Positions 52,990 to 62,350 of a stretch of DNA of 64,000 nt are shown one piece after another. Origin of the DNA: Acidovorax delafieldii (GTDB taxonomy: Bacteria > Pseudomonadota > Gammaproteobacteria > Burkholderiales > Burkholderiaceae_C); contig NZ_VJWE01000018.1 of NCBI RefSeq assembly GCF_007993815.1, positions 1 through 64,000 on the forward strand. Reading direction: 5' to 3'. Each line of letters starts with the position of its first letter. The first letter of the stretch is position 1. The notes beneath the pieces were generated by a model. The model did not search any database. It saw nothing but the letters and a program-made list of their open reading frames with translations, and had not been told where the DNA came from. The translations under genes and the position numbers were made by a program.

Positions 52990-54402
52990 TCAGTGGCCGC
53001 CGTGCGAGGACGGCTTTTTGACCTTGACGACGGTGTCCGAACTGGACTTCTCTTTGCGGGGCATGGATTGGCCGCCTTCCGCCTTGAAGCGGGCAGGCTC
53101 CGCCATCGGACCGGTGTACTCGTAGGCCACCGTGCCCTCCGGGTTTTTGTACCAACCCGGGTTTTTGTAGTCGCCCGGCTTCTGGTCGCGGCGTACTTTG
53201 AGGACGCTGAACATTCCGCCCATTTCGACCGAGCCGAACGGGCCTTCTCCGGTCATCATCGGGATGGTGTTGTCCGGAATGGGCATTTCCATTTCCGTCA
53301 TGTCTGCCATGCCGCGCTCGCCCATGACCATGTAGTCGGGGATCAGGTTGTTGATCTTCTTGGCAACGCCGCGGTGGTCCACGCCAATCATGGTGGGAAT
53401 GTCGTGACCCATTGCATTCATGGTGTGGTGGCTCTTGTGGCAGTGGAACGCCCAGTCGCCTTCTTCGTCCGCGAGGAACTCAATCTGGCGCATCTGGCCC
53501 ACGGCCACGTCGGTTGTCACTTCATAGAGACGGGTGCTCTTGGGCGTGGGACCGCCGTCCGTGCCCGTTACCAGAAACTCGTGTCCGTGCAAATGCATCG
53601 GGTGGTTGGTCATGGTGAGATTACCGATGCGAATCCGCACCTTGTCATTGAGCCGGACGTTCAAGGAATCGATGCCAGGAAAGATGCGGCTGTTCCAGGT
53701 CCACAAATTGAAGTTCAGCATTTCCGCGACCTTGGGCGTCGCGGCGCCGGGCTCGATGTCGTAGGCGCTCAGGAGGAAACAGAAGTCCCGGTTCACTTCG
53801 TCGATCAGCGGATGTTTGGTCTTGGGATGCGTGATCCAAAAACCCATCATGCCCATGGCCATCTGGGTCATTTCATCGGCATGCGGGTGGTACATGAACG
53901 TACCGGGACGGCGTGCAACGAACTCGTAGACGAAGGTTTTGCCGGACTGGATCGCTGGCTGGTTCAAGCCCGCCACGCCGTCCATGCCGTTGGGCAAACG
54001 CTGTCCATGCCAGTGGATGCTGGTGTGCTCGGGCAGCTTGTTGGTCACAAAAATGCGGACGCGATCGCCTTCCACGACTTCAATGGTGGGACCGGGACTC
54101 TGGCCGTTGTATCCCCACAGGTGGGCCTTGAAGCCAGGAGCCATTTCGCGCACGACGGGTTCTGCTACCAAGTGGAACTCTTTGACCCCCTGGTTCATGC
54201 GCCAAGGCAGCGTCCAGCCGTTGAGCGTGACTACCGGGTTGTAAGGACGCCCGGAATTGGGCACCAGCGGCGCCATGGTGTCTGCACTCGTCTGGAACAC
54301 TGGCTCTGGCAGAGCGGCCATCGCCACCCGGCTCACACTCGCTGCGGCCACAGCCCCCCCAGCAATGCCAGCAAATCGGAAAAAATCTCTTCTTGAATTC
54401 AT
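52990..54402 (-). CDS. copA: Multicopper oxidase, copper-resistance type
   Basis: A 470-residue Tat-exported oxidase (RRDFFRFAGIAGG). The four copper motifs are in place: HWHG, HPHADEM, HPMHLHGHEF and HCHKSHHTMNAM with the T1 Cys. A methionine-rich stretch (MADMTEMEMP, MMTGEG, MGGM) near 340-390 may bind extra copper. It is shorter than CopA/PcoA (about 600). Oxidises Cu(I) to less toxic Cu(II) in the periplasm. Confidence 0.92.
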   Translation of the reverse strand: MNSRRDFFRFAGIAGGAVAAASVSRVAMAALPEPVFQTSADTMAPLVPNSGRPYNPVVTLNGWTLPWRMNQGVKEFHLVAEPVVREMAPGFKAHLWGYNGQSPGPTIEVVEGDRVRIFVTNKLPEHTSIHWHGQRLPNGMDGVAGLNQPAIQSGKTFVYEFVARRPGTFMYHPHADEMTQMAMGMMGFWITHPKTKHPLIDEVNRDFCFLLSAYDIEPGAATPKVAEMLNFNLWTWNSRIFPGIDSLNVRLNDKVRIRIGNLTMTNHPMHLHGHEFLVTGTDGGPTPKSTRLYEVTTDVAVGQMRQIEFLADEEGDWAFHCHKSHHTMNAMGHDIPTMIGVDHRGVAKKINNLIPDYMVMGERGMADMTEMEMPIPDNTIPMMTGEGPFGSVEMGGMFSVLKVRRDQKPGDYKNPGWYKNPEGTVAYEYTGPMAEPARFKAEGGQSMPRKEKSSSDTVVKVKKPSSHGGH

Positions 54403-54420
54403 GTTAGTTTCCTTGAGGGA

Positions 54421-55854
54421 TCAGTGACCTGCACCAGCTTCGGCTGCGGTTGCGCCACCGCCCGAGACACCTGCGCTGGTGGGCTTGCCGATGAGGGAGG
54501 CTTGAAGCGCCGCGTCCGCCAGCCAAAACTGTTGTTCTGCATTCAGAGCAGCCATCACCGAGCTGACCTGATCGCGGGAGTCCGCCAGCAATTCGAAAAC
54601 GCTGATCAGCATCCCGTTGTAGCGAAGCTGGTTTTCTTCGGAGATGACTTTTCGCAGTGGGATCACCTCATCGCGGTAGTGGCGGGCGATGTCGTAGGCA
54701 GTGCGGTAGGCCGAGTAGCTTTCGCGCAGATTCGACCCCGCAGCGCGGGCGGTGGCCTCCAGGCGGCTGGCTGCCGCCAGCGTCTGTGCATTCATGGCGT
54801 CGCGCCGCAAACCGCCCCAGTCGAAGATCGGAAGCTGCAGGCTGATCTCAAAACCACGACGTGTCGAGTGGGTGCCCTCTGTCCCATCGAACACAGAGTC
54901 TCGCCGCACTCCCAGTTCGATGTCCGTGTATGTCGTGACCGTGTTCCAGCCTTGCGCGCGCGCAGCTGCGTCATAGTCGGCCCTGGCGATCTGTAGGTCG
55001 AGCCGTCCCTTGGACGCCTGGCGGCCTGCATCCAACGAAGACAGCGGCTCCTTGGGCAGCGCAGGCAAGCGCTCCGGCAGCTTGAGTTCTTTCGCCTGGC
55101 TATCGTCCAGGCCCAGCAGCCGGACCAATTCCTCGCGTGCTGCGGTGACCTGGTGCTGGGCGCTGGCCAACTGGGTTGCCGTGTCGGCATAGAACGCTTG
55201 CTGGCGGGCACGCTCAAGCTTGTTGAAGTTACCCACCGCCTGCATGCGCTTGGACAGCTCTGCACTGGCCTGGGCGCTGGCAACGACCTGCTGGGTATAG
55301 GTGAGCGTCTGTTGTGCCGCAACGGCGCGCACCCACGACTGCCGGACCTGCGTGACTTGGTCCACCACGTCGCTGCTCAGGCGCAACTGGGCTTGTTTGA
55401 TGCGCTGATCAGCGATGCCTTTGCGCATGGGCAGCGTCAGCAGGTCCAGCAGGCCGAACGACAACAGGCGTCCGATCTCAGTTTCGCTGCCCAGGCGAAC
55501 GCGCTCCAAGGTCAAAATCGGGTTGGCAATGCGGCCCGATTGCGCTGCGTTAGAGGCATCTGCCCAGTTTTGCGCGACGATCGCTTGCAGCGACGGGCTG
55601 TTGACCAACGCGAGCTGCACGGCATCTTTTTGGCTGAGCGGCTTGGCCAGCAGATCGGAGGCGCGCTGGCGCAAGGCATCTCGTTCGTTCTGACCCCGTG
55701 CCAAAGTGAGCTGACCGTCCGTGAAGCCGCCTGTAGCTGCGTTGGCGCTGGAGAGGTTTTGCTCCAGATTCACACTGGCGCAGCCAGACAAAACGGTGAC
55801 GGCGGCCACAACGACCATTAATTTGGCGCGGGGCATGCGCAAGGGGCGGCTCAT
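54421..55854 (-). CDS. TolC-family outer-membrane lipoprotein of the copper operon
   Basis: A 477-residue protein with lipobox (TVLSGCAS) and two TolC repeats (KDAVQLALVNSPSLQAIVAQ ... RQSWVRAVAAQQTLTYTQQV), so it belongs to the lipid-anchored CusC/OprM-like group. No RND pump or adaptor gene is adjacent, unlike the czc modules. It overlaps the upstream 105-residue gene by 4 bp and precedes the oxidase by 18 bp. Confidence 0.88.
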   Translation of the reverse strand: MSRPLRMPRAKLMVVVAAVTVLSGCASVNLEQNLSSANAATGGFTDGQLTLARGQNERDALRQRASDLLAKPLSQKDAVQLALVNSPSLQAIVAQNWADASNAAQSGRIANPILTLERVRLGSETEIGRLLSFGLLDLLTLPMRKGIADQRIKQAQLRLSSDVVDQVTQVRQSWVRAVAAQQTLTYTQQVVASAQASAELSKRMQAVGNFNKLERARQQAFYADTATQLASAQHQVTAAREELVRLLGLDDSQAKELKLPERLPALPKEPLSSLDAGRQASKGRLDLQIARADYDAAARAQGWNTVTTYTDIELGVRRDSVFDGTEGTHSTRRGFEISLQLPIFDWGGLRRDAMNAQTLAAASRLEATARAAGSNLRESYSAYRTAYDIARHYRDEVIPLRKVISEENQLRYNGMLISVFELLADSRDQVSSVMAALNAEQQFWLADAALQASLIGKPTSAGVSGGGATAAEAGAGH

Positions 55855-56168
55855 TGCTTGCCTCCATGGTGTGCGTCATGCCCTTGTGCGGGCTGCTCCT
55901 GGCCAGACGCGGAAGGTGCCTGGCGCATTTCCTTGGCGTAGGTGCGCCATCCACCGATTTCGCCGACCTTGTCGTTGGCTGCCTTCCAGGGCTGTACGGG
56001 TTGGTCTTTGTACGCGTCAAAGCCAGCCAGGGCTGATCGGTACGACAGCTGATACTCCACCTTGGCGGAGTCTGCCTCGGGCATTTGGGCAAATGCCATG
56101 GACGGCGCCACCAGCGCTGCGGCCAGCCAGCGGCTTGAGATAGGTCGTGAAAGCCAGGAATTTTTCAT
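55851..56168 (-). CDS. Secreted protein of the copper operon, unknown
   Basis: A 105-residue exported protein (signal peptide ...VAPSMAFAQ) with a VEYQLSYRSALAGFDAYKDQ segment common to small proteins that lead copper TolC operons, and a His-containing C-terminus (GHDAHHGGKQ). First gene of the minus-strand copper operon, divergent from copR. Confidence 0.75.
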   Translation of the reverse strand: MKNSWLSRPISSRWLAAALVAPSMAFAQMPEADSAKVEYQLSYRSALAGFDAYKDQPVQPWKAANDKVGEIGGWRTYAKEMRQAPSASGQEQPAQGHDAHHGGKQ

Positions 56169-56236
56169 AGGTTCACCATGCGTTCTTGATGCAACGCATT
56201 GTGTGAGCCCACGGCTTCCGTGGACATAACGGCTTC

Positions 56237-56252
56237 ATTACATCTTTGTCAT
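56237..56252. promoter_or_regulatory. Predicted CopR box between copRS and the copper operon
   Basis: ATTACATCTTTGTCAT: half sites ATTACA and TGTCAT with a 4-bp spacer. Lies 63 bp before copR and 69 bp before the divergent operon, so one bound regulator could serve both. Same pattern as at 43204 and 61553. Confidence 0.75.
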
Positions 56253-56314
56253 GTGCACGAAAGCCTGTGATCTGGAGGCACACTTGCGGCCATTCGCAGT
56301 GCCAGGGGGACCCC

Positions 56315-57001
56315 GTGAAGATTTTGGTCGTTGAAGATGAAGTCAAAACCGGCGAGTACCTGCGCCAGGGGTTGCGCGAAGCTGGCTTCAATGCCGATCT
56401 GGTCCATAACGGGGTGGATGGTCTGCACCTTGCCCAGGAAGGTGACTACGACCTGGTGATCTTGGATGTCATGCTCCCTGGGATGGACGGCTGGCAGGTG
56501 CTCACGAATCTGCGCCGCCACGGCCAGGAGATGCCGGTGCTATTCCTCACCGCCAAGGATCAGGTACAGGACCGGATCAAAGGTCTGGAGCTGGGTGCGG
56601 ATGATTACCTGGTCAAGCCGTTTTCCTTTGCGGAATTGCTGGCACGGGTGCGGACCATCTTGCGGCGCGGACGAAACGGCACCGAGGTGACTTTGCTGCA
56701 GGTGGCTGATCTGGAACTCGACCTCCTGCGCCGGCGGGTCATCCGCTCAGGCAAGCGTATCGACCTGACTGCCAAGGAGTTTGGACTGCTGGAGCTGTTG
56801 ATGCGCCGCCAAGGGGAAGTGCTGCCCCGTTCCTTGATCGCATCACAGGTCTGGGACATGAATTTCGACAGCGACTCCAATGTGATCGAGGTGGCGATGC
56901 GACGGCTGCGCGCCAAAGTGGATGATGCCTACGAAGTCAAGCTGATCCAGACGGTCCGAGGCATGGGGTATGTGCTTGAGGCTCCCGAGGAGAGTGCGTG
57001 A
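56315..57001 (+). CDS. copR: Copper response regulator (CopR/CusR)
   Basis: A 228-residue OmpR-family regulator from the GTG at 56315 (AGGGGGA upstream). D51 ([10 protein letters not shown]), T79 and K100 (DDYLVKPF) are intact; the DNA-binding domain ([36 protein letters not shown]) closely resembles that of the 43254 regulator, so both may see the same box. Overlaps copS by 4 bp. Confidence 0.93.
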   Translation: MKILVVEDEVKTGEYLRQGLREAGFNADLVHNGVDGLHLAQEGDYDLVILDVMLPGMDGWQVLTNLRRHGQEMPVLFLTAKDQVQDRIKGLELGADDYLVKPFSFAELLARVRTILRRGRNGTEVTLLQVADLELDLLRRRVIRSGKRIDLTAKEFGLLELLMRRQGEVLPRSLIASQVWDMNFDSDSNVIEVAMRRLRAKVDDAYEVKLIQTVRGMGYVLEAPEESA

Positions 57002-58404
57002 AGGCAAGGTACTCGCTCACCACGCGGCTGACGGCCTTTTTCACTTTGGCGTCCGCCCTGGTGCTGATCGGCCTGGGGACTCTCGTGGCAATTTCCATCG
57101 ACCGACATTTTGTGGAGCTTGACCGCGATGCATTGCGTGACAAGGTTCACCTGACGCGTGAAGTCATCGGCAAATCGAAGTCGCCGCAGGATCTGAAGAC
57201 GCGGCTGGATGACGTTTTGCACAGCCATGAGGGCCTCTTCGTCACCGTGCTTCGCAATGGTCAATCGCTGTACTCGACGGAGGACTTTGAGTTTCCTGCG
57301 GAATTGAGCGTGCGGACCCAGCATTCCCGCTTGGGGGTTGCCTCGTGGCGAATCAAGGAGCGTGAGTACCGGGGGATGACCGAAGCCGTGACGCTGCCAG
57401 GTTCCGCAGAGCCTCCGCTGCAGGTCTGGGTGGCGGTGGACATTGCCCACCACAAGCACTTCATGTACGAATTGATTTGGGTGCTTGTGGGCTACGTGGC
57501 ATTGGCAACACTGGTGGCTGGGGTCCTGGGCTGGTGGGCCGCAAAGAATGGATTGGCCCCCCTTCGCGCCATGCGGTCCCGCGCTATGGCCATCACGGCA
57601 CAGCGACTGGATGAGCGGATGCCAACCCAGGAGTTTCCGGTGGAGATGGCCGACCTGGCGACCACCCTCAACGAGATGCTCCGGCGCCTGAAGGAGGAGT
57701 TCGACCGCCTGTCCGAGTTTTCTTCGGACCTGGCTCACGAGCTGCGTACGCCGATCAACAATCTGATGACACAGACGCAGGTCACGCTCAGCCAGGCTCG
57801 TTCTTCCGAGGAGTACCAGGAAATATTGGCCTCCAACGCCGAGGAGTACCAGCGCTTGGCCCGCATGGTGGCTGACATGTTGTTCCTGGCCAAGGCTGAC
57901 CACGGGCTCATTCTTCCCAGCACGGAGAGAATTGCGGTCCATGACGAAGCACAGGCTTTGTTTGACTTCTACGAGGCCCTTGCCGAAGAAAAGCAGGTCC
58001 GACTGCAATTGGTCGGGGCGGCGGAGATCGTTGGCGACCGGTTGATGCTGCGCCGGGCGCTCAGCAACCTCCTGTCCAACGCCATTCGCTACACCCCACC
58101 TGGCGAGCAGGTGGTCGTGGACATTCAAGGGGACCTGCACGGAACCACCGTGGATGTCGTCAACACCGGACCTTCCATCGATGCTCAGATGATCCCCCGC
58201 CTGTTCGACCGCTTCTTTCGGGCGGACAAGTCGCGCAAGCAGCTGGACTCGGACGGCGCGGGCCTGGGCTTGTCCATTACCCAGGCGATTGTTCATGCGC
58301 ACCGGGGGCGGATTTCCGTGAGTTCGGCCGATGGCAGGACTTGTTTTTCGATGTATTTCCCCAGTGCACAGAGCATTGGCAAGCACCTCACGACAGATGC
58401 ATGA
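56998..58404 (+). CDS. copS: Copper-sensing histidine kinase (CopS/CusS)
   Basis: A 468-residue kinase with GTG start. TM1 at about 10-33, periplasmic sensor at about 34-155 (containing [11 protein letters not shown] with a His group next to TM2), TM2 at about 158-182, HAMP, canonical H-box [24 protein letters not shown] and [10 protein letters not shown]. Its last eight bases overlap the next gene. Confidence 0.92.
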   Translation: MKARYSLTTRLTAFFTLASALVLIGLGTLVAISIDRHFVELDRDALRDKVHLTREVIGKSKSPQDLKTRLDDVLHSHEGLFVTVLRNGQSLYSTEDFEFPAELSVRTQHSRLGVASWRIKEREYRGMTEAVTLPGSAEPPLQVWVAVDIAHHKHFMYELIWVLVGYVALATLVAGVLGWWAAKNGLAPLRAMRSRAMAITAQRLDERMPTQEFPVEMADLATTLNEMLRRLKEEFDRLSEFSSDLAHELRTPINNLMTQTQVTLSQARSSEEYQEILASNAEEYQRLARMVADMLFLAKADHGLILPSTERIAVHDEAQALFDFYEALAEEKQVRLQLVGAAEIVGDRLMLRRALSNLLSNAIRYTPPGEQVVVDIQGDLHGTTVDVVNTGPSIDAQMIPRLFDRFFRADKSRKQLDSDGAGLGLSITQAIVHAHRGRISVSSADGRTCFSMYFPSAQSIGKHLTTDA

Positions 58405-59659
58405 CCCCCTGGCAACCCTCATAGACTGCTGGAAGGCACATCCAAGCAGCACCTACAACACCTGGTTCCTGTGGGATCAGCGGATCAAGAACTTCCGCTC
58501 CATTCGCCGAGGCATCGCGCAGGTGGTGGAGGACATCCGGGGCGGAACGTTTGGCAACGCCTACCGAGGCTCCTCGCTGGAGACGATCGTGGGTTCCGTG
58601 GCAGAGCAGCGCCAGATTTTCAAGGGAGCGGACCACGCGTTCCTCTGGAAGCCCAAGCTGCGGATTCCGGACATCTACGAGAACACGAGCAACCAGCGCG
58701 CCTTTGCGGACCTCCTGCACACCTGCGATCACTGTGACTGCGCAGAAGACGTAGTGGCCGCCATACAGCGCATTGATGCGATTGGCATCAAAGGCTTGGG
58801 CCCAGCGGTCGCCAACTTGCTGTATTTCATCCACCCAACGCTGGTCTCTCCCTTCAACACGGCCATCGTCAATGGTTTCAACGCGGTGACCGGGGGGCGC
58901 GTGAAGCTTGGGCGCTGGGACCACTATCTCTCCATGCGGGAGGGCTTGCTGCGCTTGAACGCGCGGTACCGGCTAAAACTGTCGAACGATCTGGGCGCGA
59001 TTGCAGGACTCATGTTTGACATTGGCAGTGGCCGATATGAAGCGCCGCCACAATCAATGGATGTAGCGGCGACAGCTCTCTGGCAAGAAGACCTTGAACG
59101 TGTGCGGCAGGAATCCACCGCATTGCAACGAGAACTGTCCCAAGCGACCGAGAGCGATGCGACCCACACGGGTGTCCAGGCTTCGCTGCGCGACCTGGGC
59201 AAGGCCCTCGGCTTTGAGGTCTGGATAGCGTCCAACGACCGGGGCCGCGCCTATGGCGGGGGGCTGCTGGGAGATGGATGCATGGCGCAGTTGCCCGCCA
59301 GCCTGGACCGAGGACTGGAGTCCGTGCGACTGATCGATGTCGTATGGGTTGATCCCCAGACCTCGCAATTCGCCGCCGCATTCGAAGTCGAACACACCAC
59401 GTCCATCTATTCGGGCATCGTACGCATGCTCGATCTGGCCCTGGGAACGCCGGTTGCGGGCAACTGCGCCCTGTTTCTGGTGGCTCCAGACAATCGCAGA
59501 GACAAGGTCGCTGAGCAACTTCAAAGGCCCGCCTTCTCCAGGGTGTCAGAGCTGGGAATCCGGTATTTGCCCTACAGCCAACTGGAGCAGAACCATGCCT
59601 CCATGAGCCGCTTTGGGTCCAGCATCAAGCCACTGCTGGAGATTTCGCAGCGGCTGTGA
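58397..59659 (+). CDS. Putative HhH / PD-(D/E)XK-like nuclease family protein, coupled to copS
   Basis: A 420-residue cytoplasmic protein starting at ATG 58397 within copS. The N-terminal half is helical and contains a helix-hairpin-helix-like IKGLGPAVANLLYF at about 131-144. A helical linker (about 225-260) follows. The C-terminal third has DVVWVD (D314, D319) and AAFEVEHTTSIYSG (E330, E332), then ALFLVAPDNRRDKVAEQL, the strand pattern seen in restriction-type PD-(D/E)XK folds; the usual Lys is replaced. I do not recognise a named family. DNA cleavage or binding is inference. Its overlap with a copper kinase gene is unexpected. Confidence 0.6.
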   Translation: MHDPLATLIDCWKAHPSSTYNTWFLWDQRIKNFRSIRRGIAQVVEDIRGGTFGNAYRGSSLETIVGSVAEQRQIFKGADHAFLWKPKLRIPDIYENTSNQRAFADLLHTCDHCDCAEDVVAAIQRIDAIGIKGLGPAVANLLYFIHPTLVSPFNTAIVNGFNAVTGGRVKLGRWDHYLSMREGLLRLNARYRLKLSNDLGAIAGLMFDIGSGRYEAPPQSMDVAATALWQEDLERVRQESTALQRELSQATESDATHTGVQASLRDLGKALGFEVWIASNDRGRAYGGGLLGDGCMAQLPASLDRGLESVRLIDVVWVDPQTSQFAAAFEVEHTTSIYSGIVRMLDLALGTPVAGNCALFLVAPDNRRDKVAEQLQRPAFSRVSELGIRYLPYSQLEQNHASMSRFGSSIKPLLEISQRL

Positions 59660-59900
59660 GCCACGGCTATTTCGTGCGGCGCGCTTCGCTTGGGCTCGGC
59701 TCTTTGGGCCCCAGGGATGCGGCGACCCACGGCGATGTCGGCAAGATGAAGTTTCTGTTATCCCGAACGGCGGGATTGACGGGTGGCGCCTTGCGTTGCG
59801 AAAGCTACAGATCGAACTCCAATCTCTACGATTGGGCATCGCCTCGGTACAGATTTCGAGGCAGAACTTCGCAAACTCTTCGCCACCAGAAAGCCTCGGC

Positions 59901-60209
59901 ATGAACGTCACGACAAAGCCATTGGATGCACTATTGCCTGTCAGTTCGCTGGGAAACTCTGTGCCCAAAGCACCGAGCATCCAGGGAGGCGGTTTTCTGG
60001 ACGCGATGAAGCAGGCGCTTTCAACCACAAGCCAGTTGCAGAGTGAGTCTGGTCGCCTGAGCCGCGAGGTCACATTCGGTAATCCCACGGTCAGTCTGGA
60101 AGAAACGATGCTCGCTGGCGTCAAGTCGAACATCGCGTTTCAGGCCACGCTTCAGAGTCGCAACCGCATTGTTCAGGCCTACACCGATGTGATGAACATG
60201 CAAGTCTGA
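59901..60209 (+). CDS. fliE: Orphan flagellar hook-basal body protein FliE
   Basis: A 102-residue protein from the ATG at 59901. The C-terminal half is unmistakable FliE (VSLEETMLAGVKSNIAFQAT, NRIVQAYTDVMNMQV) and full length matches the family. FliE joins the MS-ring to the rod. No other flagellar gene lies within the window, so it is a solitary copy inside a metal island. The 241 bp before it contain no gene I can support. Confidence 0.85.
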   Translation: MNVTTKPLDALLPVSSLGNSVPKAPSIQGGGFLDAMKQALSTTSQLQSESGRLSREVTFGNPTVSLEETMLAGVKSNIAFQATLQSRNRIVQAYTDVMNMQV

Positions 60210-60351
60210 TGCGCGGTGGGCATAGCGATACAAAAGCAGATGTCGCACGCACTTGCTGCTGGCGATGCAGACATGCACGGCGCGCCAACTGGAGAAGGGC
60301 CTGTTTCGAAAGGCCCCTCCAGATCAGCAGCCGACTGCCCGGAGAACCTGT

Positions 60352-60876
60352 TTAGAAACGAGGGGCCTTGGTGGATTCGTCCGAGGTGGCGGCCACGGCA
60401 GCATGTTGCGCAGCATGGTAGCGGTCAGGATAGATTTCGTTGAGCTTGCGACCGTCTTCGCCCACAGCGACGATTTCTCCTTCGCGGATGGCGCGTGCCA
60501 ACTCACTTTTGACTTGTTCCCGCGTCTTCAACGACTTGCCTGCCACGATCGGATAACGACCAGACATCAACTCATTGCGTTTGACCCCGAATTCACCCGC
60601 CACCATGATGTCACCCGTACGGATAGCCTGCTCCAATTCTTCCCGCACTTGCTCGCGGGATTTGCGAGCCTGAGTCGAAGTAGCCGAGCGATAGGCTCCG
60701 GGGTTGATTTGCTTGAGAGTCATCCCCGAATCGCCAGGAGCAAGCATCTCGCCGTTTTGCTGAGCCTGCGCCAATTCAGCCAGCACTTGTTCGCGCGTCT
60801 TGCTGACCGTTTGGTCTGATGCGAACGCGGGAGCTGCGATGAGGGAAAGGATGATGAGCGTGGACTTGAGTTTCAT
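60352..60876 (-). CDS. Secreted protein with three DUF4148 repeats
   Basis: A 174-residue exported protein (MKLKSTLIILSLIAAPAFAS). The mature form is built of three tandem units starting KTREQVLAELAQAQQNGEML, KSREQVREELEQAIRTGDIM and KTREQVKSELARAIREGEIV, each ending in a GD/GE..G-K-NEI-P-Y pattern. Unknown biochemical role; DUF4148 proteins are frequent in Burkholderiales copper/metal regions. Same strand as the next DUF4148 gene. Confidence 0.83.
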   Translation of the reverse strand: MKLKSTLIILSLIAAPAFASDQTVSKTREQVLAELAQAQQNGEMLAPGDSGMTLKQINPGAYRSATSTQARKSREQVREELEQAIRTGDIMVAGEFGVKRNELMSGRYPIVAGKSLKTREQVKSELARAIREGEIVAVGEDGRKLNEIYPDRYHAAQHAAVAATSDESTKAPRF

Positions 60877-60971
60877 GATGGGGTTTCCTTTTTGGATAAA
60901 TGGTGATGGTTGAAGTGCAACCGCAGGCCGGTTTTGGAGCGAACGCGGGTGCCGGTGATCGTTGAGAGGGT

Positions 60972-61343
60972 TCAGGGCAGTTGGCGGGCGTTGACCCAAC
61001 CTGCCTCGCCGCCGATGTCACGCAGGCCATCACTGGTCACGGGATTGCGCTTGGAGGTTTGCAGCTCATCCAGAACTTGCTGGCGGGTCTTGGTCAGCTT
61101 GGGGCCCGGAACGAGCGGATAAGTGGCTGGATAGCCACGGCTGATCCAGTACAGCGAACCGTCCTTCTGAGCGGCCAGTACGGTGTTTTCAACCGCTTGG
61201 CGACTGACTGCGTTGCCCAAATGGTCTGCGGCCAGGCTGACGCCTTCTTCCTGGCTAGGGCTTGCGTGATAAACGGATGTCGCAAACGACGCTGTAGCGG
61301 ATGCAGCAAGGCTGGCGACGAGGATTGCGGTACGAACTTTCAT
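60972..61343 (-). CDS. DUF4148-domain secreted protein
   Basis: A 123-residue exported protein from the ATG at 61343 (signal peptide ...ASATASFATS). Contains SVYHASPSQEEGVSLAADHL, like the SLYHPAGGEVGM segment of the 42759 protein, and a KLTKTRQQVLDELQTSKRN DUF4148 helix. Both 42759 and this gene have an ATTACA-N4-TGT site upstream. Confidence 0.8.
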   Translation of the reverse strand: MKVRTAILVASLAASATASFATSVYHASPSQEEGVSLAADHLGNAVSRQAVENTVLAAQKDGSLYWISRGYPATYPLVPGPKLTKTRQQVLDELQTSKRNPVTSDGLRDIGGEAGWVNARQLP

Positions 61344-61552
61344 GATGGTCTCCTGTGACGCCGGATGCCCGGTATGGTCCATCCAGGTGGCGTTTTGTGC
61401 ACCACGGAAAGAAGTCTAGAAACCGCACGCCGACTTAGAGGTGACGGACGGATTACGCTTTTGACAGCAACTGGCAATGCATGCGCATCCGAGCACATGG
61501 CAGCATCGCTCTCGTATCAACCCGGAGTGCTCTCACAGCGGTGGTTCTTTGC

Positions 61553-61568
61553 ATTACAAAAATGTCAT
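61553..61568. promoter_or_regulatory. Predicted CopR-type box
   Basis: ATTACAAAAATGTCAT, half sites identical to those of the 56237 site. It lies 210 bp upstream of the DUF4148 gene on the minus strand and 136 bp upstream of the small secreted protein on the plus strand, within the otherwise gene-free 61344-61703 stretch. Confidence 0.65.
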
Positions 61569-61703
61569 CCACCCATCATCTTCCGGTGATTGACCAAGAT
61601 CGAAACTGCCCCTCAACACGACGCGCACGGATTTCTTCAGGCTGCGTGACGTGAGGTCGTCAGCCAGGCTGACGTTTCAATGACCTATGCGAGGGCCAAA
61701 ATC

Positions 61704-61976
61704 ATGTCCAACAATCTATTTGCGTCTGTCTTTGCAGTTGCTCTGTCCCTGGCTTCCGCAGCCTCTTTCGCGACGCCCACTGGCGTTGACGTGCGAGATC
61801 AAGTGCTGCCAGTCAAAGCGCAGGCTGAAGAAGGAAGGACGCGCTACTGGAGTCATCCGAGGCTGGGCATGGTCAAGGTTGACGCTGCGGGCCACATGCT
61901 CACGCCTCGCTCAACCACGGCTGACGTTGGGCGCCCCGCCGTTCCTTCTGGACAACCATCGACCCGCACACCTTGA
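61704..61976 (+). CDS. Small secreted protein, unknown
   Basis: A 90-residue protein from the ATG at 61704: signal peptide MSNNLFASVFAVALSLASAA then a basic, proline-containing tail. Part of it (GRTRYWSHPRLGMVKVDAAG) resembles the short segments after the signal peptide in DUF4148 neighbours (GSLYWISRG), so it may be a divergent relative. Divergent from the 60972 gene across the 61553 box. Confidence 0.6.
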   Translation: MSNNLFASVFAVALSLASAASFATPTGVDVRDQVLPVKAQAEEGRTRYWSHPRLGMVKVDAAGHMLTPRSTTADVGRPAVPSGQPSTRTP

Positions 61977-62350
61977 AGAGCTTGGCTGAGGCAATAAAAC
62001 ATTCGTTCGACACCTGGACTGTGCAGGTGTTCGGAGGGCCGTTGACACGACAGAAGGCCAGTAGCAGCTATTCGCGCTGGTAGGCATGACGTTTGTGTAT
62101 TCGCGGGTGCAATCCAGAAGCACGCCACGTGCTTGGCCGCTCGTTCATGTTTTAGGCCTGTTTCCCGTCCTCCTTGACGAACTCTGAAAGGCCCCTTTTG
62201 CCAATGAACTGCACAGTGCGAAACCAGGATGCGTAAGGGTGCCGCCAGCTAGAGCATTTCTATTTTCAGGCTTGACATTGCCACCGTGTTAAGCCCTATT
62301 GTTTTCACCGGGACCATCATTGTCTCGATGGCCACTTCTTGGAGATCGCC
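61977..62350. other. Gene-free stretch with a candidate promoter
   Basis: No supported gene. TTGACA (62272-62277), a 19-bp spacer and TATTGT (62297-62302) could form a MerR-type promoter for the DUF2933 gene and ATPase, but the spacer lacks a convincing centred dyad, so a CueR operator is only possible. Confidence 0.35.

Noticed and set aside
52921-54396. A 491-codon frame on the plus strand opposite the multicopper oxidase
   Set aside because: Low-complexity His/Gly-rich shadow of a well-recognised oxidase gene.
62272-62302. CueR operator upstream of the DUF2933/ATPase pair
   Set aside because: The 19-bp spacing fits, but the only inverted repeat (CTTGACA/TGTTAAG) is not centred in the spacer; kept only as a weak candidate promoter.
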